This document shows, piece by piece, positions 57,341-64,000 of a stretch of DNA of 64,000 nucleotides. The stretch comes from Lysobacterales bacterium. GTDB taxonomy: Bacteria > Pseudomonadota > Gammaproteobacteria > Xanthomonadales > Rhodanobacteraceae. The translations under genes and the position numbers were made by a program. How positions within the stretch are numbered: position 1 is the first letter of the stretch; every line of letters begins with the position of its first letter. The notes beneath the pieces were generated by a model. It did not search any database and was not told the origin of the DNA. It saw only the letters and a program-made list of their open reading frames with translations. Location: assembly GCA_016721015.1 (NCBI GenBank), contig JADKJL010000012.1, forward strand, positions 124,001 to 188,000, in the 5' to 3' direction.

Positions 57341-57416
57341 AGGAAGCGGCTTCAGCCGCGATGCTCCTGCTCCTGATCTGCAAGAGGAACATCGCGGCTG
57401 AAGCCGCTTCCTGCAC
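57339..57416. repeat. Palindromic repeat between aguA and aguB
   Basis: GTAGGAAGCGGCTTCAGCCG and the inverted GCGGCTGAAGCCGCTTCC around a 27-nt loop. Confidence 0.92.
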
Positions 57417-57560
57417 CGACAGGGAAATCCCGCCGGGATGACTCCGTGCATCGGCATGCGACGCGCCGACCCATCCTGCCTGCCCGCTTCGTTGTTGCCC
57501 ATTCCCGCCCGTAGCAGGCATTCCGCGTTACCATCCTCTTTTTGCCTGTTTGCGAACCGC

Positions 57561-58447
57561 ATGAGCCGCAAAACCCTCAAAGTTGCCCTGCTTCAGGAAA
57601 CCGATCGCGGCAGTACGACGGCCAATCTCGATGCCATCGAAACCGGTCTGCGCGAAGCGGCGGCGACCGGGGTCGAACTCGTGCTGCTGCAGGAGCTGCA
57701 CAACGGCCCGTATTTCTGCCAGCACGAGAGCGTGGACGAGTTTGATCGCGCCGAATCGATTCCCGGGCCTTCGACCGAGCGTCTCGGTGCGTTGGCCGAG
57801 GAGCTCAAGCTGGTCGTGGTCTGCTCGCTGTTCGAGCGTCGTGCGGCCGGGCTCTACCACAACACTGCCGTCGTCTTTGATCGCTCGCGCCAGATTGCCG
57901 GCGTCTATCGCAAGATGCACATCCCGGATGATCCGGCGTTCTATGAAAAGTTCTATTTCACCCCCGGCGATCTCGGCTTTGAACCGATCCAGACTTCGGT
58001 CGGCAAACTCGGCCTGCTTGTGTGCTGGGATCAGTGGTATCCCGAGGGCGCGCGCCTGATGGCGCTGGCCGGGGCCGACCTGTTGCTCTATCCGACCGCG
58101 ATCGGCTGGGATCCGGCCGACGCGGAGGATGAGAAGGTTCGCCAGCACGATGCCTGGATCACCGTGCAGCGCGGCCATGCCGTGGCCAATGGCCTGCCCT
58201 TGCTCGCGGTCAACCGGACCGGTTTCGAGGCGGCCCCGATGGCGGCCGCGGCATCCAGTTCTGGGGTTCGAGCTTCGTGGTCGGCCCCCAGGGCGAATAC
58301 CTGGCCCAGGCTTCGGTCGATCGGCGGCAATTGCTCATCGTCGATGTCGACCTTGCGCGCAGCGAATCGGTGCGCCGGATCTGGCCATTCCTGCGTGACC
58401 GGCGTATCGACGCCTACGCCGACTTGCTCAAGCGCTATCGCGACTGA
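57561..58447 (+). CDS. aguB: AguB, N-carbamoylputrescine amidase (1-nt frameshift)
   Basis: Nitrilase-superfamily amidase that completes agmatine to putrescine. The Glu-Lys-Cys triad is visible in LVLLQELHNGPYF, YRKMHIPDD and LLVCWDQWYPEGAR. Near 58236 a C is missing from a C run (GGCCCCGATGG): the first frame ends its homology after NRTGFEAAP, and the next frame continues GGRGIQFWGSSFVVGP to RIDAYADLLKRYRD and a stop at 58447. With the base restored it has 295 residues, the normal size. The start at 57561 fits the family. Confidence 0.87.
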
Positions 58448-58458
58448 ATCTCGAATCC

Positions 58459-59708
58459 ATGCAAGAAGCCAACGAAACCCCCGGTTCACCGCTCGCGATG
58501 AGCGAGTCACTCGCCGCGCAACCGATTGCCCGCGTGACCCGCGAAGGCGTCGAGTACATGCTGCTCGGCACGGCCCACGTCTCGCGCGCCAGCGTCGAAG
58601 CCGTGCGTGAAATCCTCGATCGCGAATCCTTCGATGCCGTGGCCGTCGAGTTGTGCGAGCCACGCTACAAATCGATGCGCGATCCGGAATCGTTCCGCAA
58701 TCTCGATCTGTTCCAGATCATCCGCCAGGGCAAGGCCGGCCTGGTCGCTGCCAACCTCGCCTTGTCGGCCTTCCAGCGCCGCCTCGCCGAGCAGTTCGGC
58801 ATCGAGCCGGGCGCCGAGATGAAGGCAGCGATCGACGGCGCCGAAGCACGCGACCTGCCGATCTGGCTGATTGACCGCGAAGTCGGCATCACTTTGAAAC
58901 GCGCGATCCGCAGCGTCGGATTCCTCGATCGCATCGGCATCATGGGTGGTCTCGCCGGCAGCCTGATCACGCGTGAGGAGGTCGAGGAAAGCGAGATCGA
59001 GAAGCTCAAGGAAGGTGACATGCTTGGCAGCATGTTCAACGAGTTCGCCAAGGAATCGCCGCCTCTGTTCGAGGCGCTGATCTCCGAGCGCGACCGTTAC
59101 TGACCGCCCGCTTGCGCGAGGAATCCGAACTCGCCGCAAGCGGGGAAAAACCGGTCAGGCGCGTACTCGCCGTTATCGGCGCCGGGCACCTCGCCGGCAT
59201 CGAACAAGCCATTGCCTCGCAAACCGAGGCACCAGGGCCGATGCAGAAGGATCTTTCGGCCTTGCCACCCGGTTCACCGTGGCCCAGGCGCGTTGGTTTT
59301 GCAATTTTTGTCGTCATCGCGATTTCCATCGCCGTGCTTTTCTACCGCGGTGCTGACACCGGCACCGAAGCGCTGTGGACGTGGGTGTTGTGCACGGGCA
59401 TTGGCGCGGCGATTGGCGCCATCGCCGCGGGCGGCCATCCACTCAGCGCGTTGGCCGGCTTTGTTGTCGCGCCATTGAAACCGTTCCGTCCGGGAATTCC
59501 GGTCGGAGCCGCCAGCGCCGGTGTCGAAGTCTGGGTACATCGACCACGTGTCGCCGATTTCGACAGCCTCCGCGACGATGTCATCCACTGGACCGGCTGG
59601 TGGAAGAACCGCATCTCGCGAACCCTGCTGGTGTTCGTCTTCACCAACCTCGGCATGATGTTCGGCACCTGGGTGGCCGGCTTCCGCATCATCAAATCCC
59701 TGCTCTGA
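58459..59708 (+). CDS. TraB/PrgY-like membrane protein (1-nt frameshift)
   Basis: A TraB-domain protein of about 416 residues after repair. The N-terminal half carries YMLLGTAHVSRASVEAV, AVELCEPRYKSM and LIDREVGITLKRA, the conserved TraB elements; the C-terminal half has VLAVIGAGHLAGIEQ and three or four membrane helices (VGFAIFVVIAISIAVLF, WTWVLCTGIGAAIGAI, LLVFVFTNLGMMFGTW). At about 59100 a stop TGA follows ERDRY; inserting one A gives ERDRYMTARLREES and joins both halves. Function in bacteria is uncertain (a peptide-pheromone inhibitor in Enterococcus). It lies 12 bp after aguB. Confidence 0.83.
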
Positions 59709-59738
59709 GCCGCGCCCACTCCAACCTGCGAGTTTCCG

Positions 59739-62400
59739 ATGAGTCTTGCCCGCTTCTTTTCCAAACCGCGTTGGCTATCGAAGGATGCGACGGTTCGCCG
59801 TGATGCCGTCGCCACCGAGAAAGCTGCCGAACTGGTTTCGCAACTCGCCCGATTCGCGCGCGAAGATGATGATGCCGGCGTGCGCATCACCGCCCTGAAG
59901 CGGCTGGCCGAACCGGGCCTCGCCCAGGCCATGGCCCAGGATGATCGTGACGAAGGCGTGCGCAATGCAGCGCGTACGCTGTTCACCGAATTGCTCGCTG
60001 GAACCCATGCCTCGGCGCCTGCCCTGGCCGACCGCCTGCGCCTGCTGCGGGCCCAGGACGATGCGCGACTGATCGAGCAGATTGCCGTGACTGCACCGGA
60101 GCCCGAATTGCGCCTGGCCGCGTTGCAGCGTGTCGAACGCCCTGCCCTGATCCTCGAACGCGTGACCGCCGACAGTGACGCTGCTGTTCGACTCGCCGCT
60201 CTCGATCGGATCGACGACGAAACGCAGCTCCACGCATCAGCGAACGTGCGCGCAAGGCCGACAAGACCATCAGCCGCCTTGCGGCCGAACGCGTGCACGC
60301 CTTGCGCATCGGACGCGGTGACCCCGCTGCGATCTCGGAGCGCGCCCGCGAGCTTTGCGAGCAACTCGAACGCCTGCTGCGCGAAGGCGACAGCTCGGAT
60401 CAGGCCACGGTGATTGCCGGCAGCTGGCAAGTCATCGCCGACAAGGCTCCCGCACAACTCGTCACGCGCTATCTGAATGCCCGCGAATTGTTTGAACTGA
60501 GCCGGGATCCGGAAAAAGTGGCGCGGCTGCGCCAGCGTGCCCAGGATCGCTCGCGCCTCGAAACCGAACTGGGAGCAATCGAGCTGGCCTTGCGTCATCC
60601 GTCTGCGCTCTCGCAAACGGAGTTGCAGCTACGGTTCAACGAGCTTGGCGAATTGCACGCAGGCTTCGCCGATGCCGACGATGAACATGGATCCAGCGTC
60701 TCGGTACGCTTCACCCGACTGGGTGCGCAGATCGCCGCGATGAAGCCTGAAACGGTCGCAACCGTTGCCGCGCCCGTGATTGACGTCGAGCGCGAAGCCC
60801 TCGGCGGCCGAAGGGGCGGCGCGGGCAAGGGGGGGGGGGGGGGGGCGCGAGCGCGAACAAAAGGAATTGATCGGCAAGTTCGACCTCGCCATCCAGCAAA
60901 CCGCAACGGCGATTGCCGAAGGCAAGAGTGCCGAAGCGCACAAGGCTCACGCGCACATGAGCCAGTTGCGGCGTGGATTCCAGACGATCCCACCGGCCCT
61001 GCGCGAAGCACTGGCCGATGTTGAAAGTGATTATGCAAGAATTCAACAATGGCAACGCTGGGGCGATGGCAATCGCCGCCAACAGTTGTGCGAGGAACTT
61101 GAGGTGCTGCCCGAAACGGGCCTGCATCCGGATGCGCTGGCGACGCGCGTACGCGAAATCCAGGTCGAATGGGCGACACTGGATCGGCTCGAGGCTCGTC
61201 CCGAACGGGCCAATGAAGGCATCGACCGCCGCTTCCGTGCGCTCTGCCACAAGGCCATCGAACCGGCCAAACCGTATTTCGAAAAGCGTGATGAACTGCG
61301 CAAGCAAGGAAGCGAGAAACCAGCCTGCTCATCGCCGAAGCGCGCACCGCGGTAGCCCTCGAGAATCCGGACTGGCGCGCGCTCGCCGACATGCGCAAGC
61401 GCGGCGTTGACGGCCTGCGTGCGCTTGATCGCGTCAATCCGCGCGAACGCAAGAATCTCGCCGCCGAACTCAAGCAGGTGCTCGGCATCATCGACGAGCG
61501 GATCAAGGCCCAACACACGCAAATCGAAATGGCGAAGGCGTCCCTGGTCACGCGCGCCGAAGCGCTGGCGGAACAATCCGACACGCGCACGGCGATGAAC
61601 CAGGCGCGTGACCTGCAGAAGCTCTGGCAGGCGGCCGGCAATGGCAAACGCGCTCGCGATCAGGCCCAGTGGAAGGCTTTCCGCAGCGCCATCGATGCGG
61701 TGTTCGGTCGCGCCGACAACGAGCGCGCCGAACGAACCGCTCAGGATCGCCAGGCAATCGAATCCGCCGAAAATCTGTGCGTCGAACTCGAGGCGTTGGC
61801 GAGCACCAACAGCGCACCGGAGCGTGGCGAAGTTCAGCGCATCGAATCCGCATGGCGTGCATTGGGCGCCAGTGATCCTGCATTGAGGCAACGCTACCTT
61901 GCCGCCCAGGATGCCCTCGACAAGCACAAGACAAGACTCGACAAGGACAAGCGCCGCGCCCGTTTCGACATCTGGATCGCGCACCACGACTTGCTGCGCA
62001 AGCTGAAACGAATCAGATCGATGCGGATGCATTCACGCTCGCACGCTCGCAATTGGCCCCCGTCGTCATCGCCGCCGACAGCTTGCAGGCGCGCATCGAG
62101 GTTTCAACCAACCGCGCTGCAGATGCTGAAGCGGAGCACGATGCCCTCCGTGATTGCGTACTCGAGGCGGAGCAACTCGCCGGGCTCGAATCGGCCGAGG
62201 GAGATCGGCAGCGACGCATGGATCTGCAGGTTGAGAAGCTCGCTGCGCGCATGCGCGGAGTCCATGCACCTGCGCCCGACGCCGCTCTTGAACAACTGCT
62301 CACGACCTGGATCGACCTCGGATCGCCCGGTGATGCCGATGCCGAACTCGAAGCACGCTTCAAGCGCGCGGTTGCGGGAATGCTCGATACGCTTGGATAG
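59739..62400 (+). CDS. DUF349 coiled-coil protein broken by several frameshifts
   Basis: About 885 residues across at least four frames. DUF349 repeats of helical, charged sequence are recognisable, for example ARDLQKLWQAAGNGKRARDQ and WKAFRSAIDAVFGRAD. The breaks lie near 60236 (base missing before ATCAGCGAACG), within the 17-G run 60829-60845, near 61317 (an A missing in GAGAAACCAG) and near 62009 (base missing after CTGAAACG). Each repair restores continuous family-like sequence to the stop at 62400. Either the assembly is poor here or the gene is decaying; because every lesion is a one-base change with no larger deletions, error is favoured. Function unknown. Confidence 0.72.
60829..60845. 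other. 17-nt G homopolymer inside DUF349 gene
   Basis: A run of 17 G in a coding region that changes the reading frame. Together with the 14-G run at 18588-18601 it resembles no-signal base calls or misassembly. Confidence 0.7.
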
Positions 62401-62553
62401 CCGTCCTGTCGTTTGTCGGAATGAAGGGTGTATCAATTCAGCGCATCTCCCGCCGGGAGCCTCTCTTGATCACAGCTTTCGGCATCGGTAGACAGATTCT
62501 CGGCCCGACGCCTGGACAAGCCGCTGACACGCTTCAGGCGCGATCAGCATTTC

Positions 62554-62665
62554 GTGGGAGCGACTTCAGTCGCGATGCGTGGGTTTCAAAACGCCTTGCT
62601 CTCGCGTTATGCCTGCCGCAAAACGGCCCGCAAGCTGGAGCATCGCGACTGAAGTCGCTCCCACG
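62554..62665. repeat. Palindromic repeat, GCGACT/AGTCGC variant
   Basis: GTGGGAGCGACTTCAGTCGC and GCGACTGAAGTCGCTCCCAC around a loop of about 72 nt. Confidence 0.9.
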
Positions 62666-62701
62666 AAAAAGCATCGCCGGCACGTGACGAGCCTGCACAG
62701 G

Positions 62702-63102
62702 CGCTGAAGTCTCGCCCCACCAAAAAGTTGTGATCCAGAGGCAGCTCCCGGCGCGCCAAAAAGTTGTGATCCAGAGACAGCTCTCGGCGGAAGAAGGGCT
62801 TCTCACGGCTGAGGTTCGGTGCGAATCAGGCACGATGTCGGTATTTCGTGGGAGCGACTTCAGTCGCGATGCGTGGGCTTCAACCCCTGCTCTCGCGCTA
62901 TCCTGCCGCAAAGCGGCCCGCAAGCGGGAGCATCGCGACTGAAGTCGCTCATCCCCCGAAGCATCGCCGGCTCGTGACGAGCCTGCGCAGGTATCACTTG
63001 AATGCATGGGTCGCTGAAGTCTCACCACGCCAAAAAGTTGGGATCCAGACACAGCTCCCGGCAGAAGAGGGGCTTCTCACGGTTGAGGTTCGGTGCGAAT
63101 CA
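62702..63102. repeat. Three copies of an unrelated 75-90-bp repeat
   Basis: Core CAAAAAGTTGTGATCCAGAG followed by CAGCTCCCGGC, then GGGCTTCTCACGG and GAGGTTCGGTGCGAATCAG. Copies begin at about 62702 (truncated), 62755 and 63012. The second and third are separated by a palindromic repeat. No gene is visible from 62401 to 63288. Confidence 0.85.
62848..62950. repeat. Palindromic repeat, GCGACT/AGTCGC variant, second copy
   Basis: Same arms as at 62554, with the right arm ending in GAAGTCGCTCATCCCC, so its outermost stem is broken. Confidence 0.85.
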
Positions 63103-63288
63103 GAATCGAGAAACGGTTTCGAGTGGAACCATTTGGACGTCCAATTAGTTTGACGCATCGCAGCAATTGTGATTGATTGGAGTCATGTCGATCCTCGATC
63201 GATGTCACAGCGACTGGAACCGCCGTGTTGAACTCGTCGGGCAATCCGCCATGGATCGGCATGCCCGGCTTTCACGCAGGATGCTTCA

Positions 63289-64000
63289 ATGACACCGCTG
63301 CAGACCACCGGACTGTACGATCCCGCTTTCGAACACGACAGTTGCGGTTTCGGCTTGATCGCCAACATCGACGGCAAGGCCAGCGCCTGGCTTGTCGCAC
63401 AGGCGTTTGCTGCATTGGCAAAAATGTCGCACCGTGGCGGAGTCAATTCCGATGGCATCACAGGTGATGGTTGCGGCGTACTGATCTATCGCGCCGAAAC
63501 CTGGCTGCGCGCATTGGCCAATGAGGCCTCGATAAAGCCCGCTTCACGCTTCGCCGCCGGCCTGGTTTTCCTCGATCGCGACGACGCCCAGGCCGACCTT
63601 GCGGCGCAACAGTTGGAGCGGTGCCTGCGTGAGGAAGGCGTGGATCCTGCGGGCTGGCGCGACGTGCCAGTGGTTGATGAACCTTGCGGACCACTCGGTC
63701 GCGCCACGCGCCCCCGGATACGCCAGATATTCGTCAACGCCGTTGACGGCATGGACGAGGCCGTGTTCGACCGTGCCCTGTTCCGTGCGCGTCGTCGCAG
63801 TGAACTCGCCCTGGTCGACGACGCGACGTTTTATGTGGTCAGCCTTGCCGCGGCGACGATCGGCTACAAGGCGATGGCCGCTCCGGGTCGCCTTCGCGAT
63901 GTCTTTCCGGATCTGCAGCGGGCAGAACTGGAAAGTGCGGCGGTCACCTTTCATCAACGCTTTTCGACGAATACCTTGCCGAACTGGAAGCTGGCCCAGC
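63289..64000 (+). CDS. gltB: GltB, glutamate synthase large subunit, 5' part only
   Basis: NADPH-dependent glutamate synthase makes glutamate from glutamine and 2-oxoglutarate. The 237 codons present cover the start of the class-II glutamine amidotransferase domain: HDSCGFGLIANIDGKAS carries the N-terminal nucleophile Cys of the mature enzyme (after propeptide removal), followed by MSHRGGVNSDGITGDGCG and the family motif HQRFSTNTLPNW. ATG at 63289; an ATG at 63281 stops after three codons. The gene continues beyond the window (about 1480 residues in full). Confidence 0.95.
   Translation, partial: MTPLQTTGLYDPAFEHDSCGFGLIANIDGKASAWLVAQAFAALAKMSHRGGVNSDGITGDGCGVLIYRAETWLRALANEASIKPASRFAAGLVFLDRDDAQADLAAQQLERCLREEGVDPAGWRDVPVVDEPCGPLGRATRPRIRQIFVNAVDGMDEAVFDRALFRARRRSELALVDDATFYVVSLAAATIGYKAMAAPGRLRDVFPDLQRAELESAAVTFHQRFSTNTLPNWKLAQ

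Overview
This is a high-GC chromosomal window from a gammaproteobacterium, most likely Lysobacterales (Xanthomonadales), possibly a Rhodanobacteraceae-like lineage. The basis is gene order and protein character: the sdhCDAB-sdhE block runs into lolC-lolD-comEC, kdsB sits next to a small tyrosine phosphatase, uvrC-pgsA lies beside a tRNA Gly-Cys-Leu cluster, and palindromic repeats carrying a GGCTTCAGCC-type core are scattered between genes. No database search was possible, so the taxonomic call is inference.

Layout. 0-9.7 kb: a leftward block from ygfZ and an SDHAF4-like gene through sdhC, sdhD, sdhA, sdhB, sdhE and ygfX to lolC/E, lolD and comEC (ygfZ itself is rightward). 9.7-22.9 kb: single-function genes (PhnD-like binding protein, SleB-like hydrolase, MgtE, TatD, TcdA, cytochrome, an ECF sigma factor divergent from a Ser/Thr kinase with a TPR tail, a rhodanese with a six-residue repeat tail, a lipoprotein). 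23-31 kb: an accessory region with a single-chain restriction-modification enzyme, a DinJ-YafQ toxin-antitoxin pair inside 42-bp direct repeats, a truncated and a full SRAP gene, and an IPTL-CTERM ice-binding-like surface protein. 30.9-33.4 kb: tRNA-Leu, tRNA-Cys and tRNA-Gly, then a palindrome cluster interrupted by an IS110-family element. 33.4-39.9 kb: pgsA, uvrC, a thioredoxin-NHL protein, LMW phosphatase, kdsB and an EamA transporter. 39.9-52.5 kb: nine co-directional genes, two Tat-exported TldD-like proteases, a TldE-like partner, DUF4159, MoxR, DUF58, BatA-like, a DUF4175-like protein and a membrane protein of glutamine-amidotransferase-like architecture. 52.8-64 kb: esterase, SelO, RpmJ, the agmatine-to-putrescine pair aguA/aguB, TraB-like, DUF349 and the start of gltB.

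The most interesting object is the IS110 element at 31908-33158. Its 229-nt left end folds by eye into a bridge-RNA-like structure with two internal loops. Four short guide segments, in the order and polarity known for IS621, match the flanking target and the element's own joined ends. A consensus -35 box at the right end and a -10-like box at the left end would form a promoter only when the ends are joined in a circle. The element sits in a member of the dispersed palindrome family.

Sequence quality needs attention. Single-base frameshifts interrupt six otherwise well-conserved genes (sdhB, the kinase, SRAP, aguB, traB-like, and DUF349 several times), and two long G homopolymers are present. 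Most of these look more like assembly or base-calling errors than decay, but raw reads are needed to decide.
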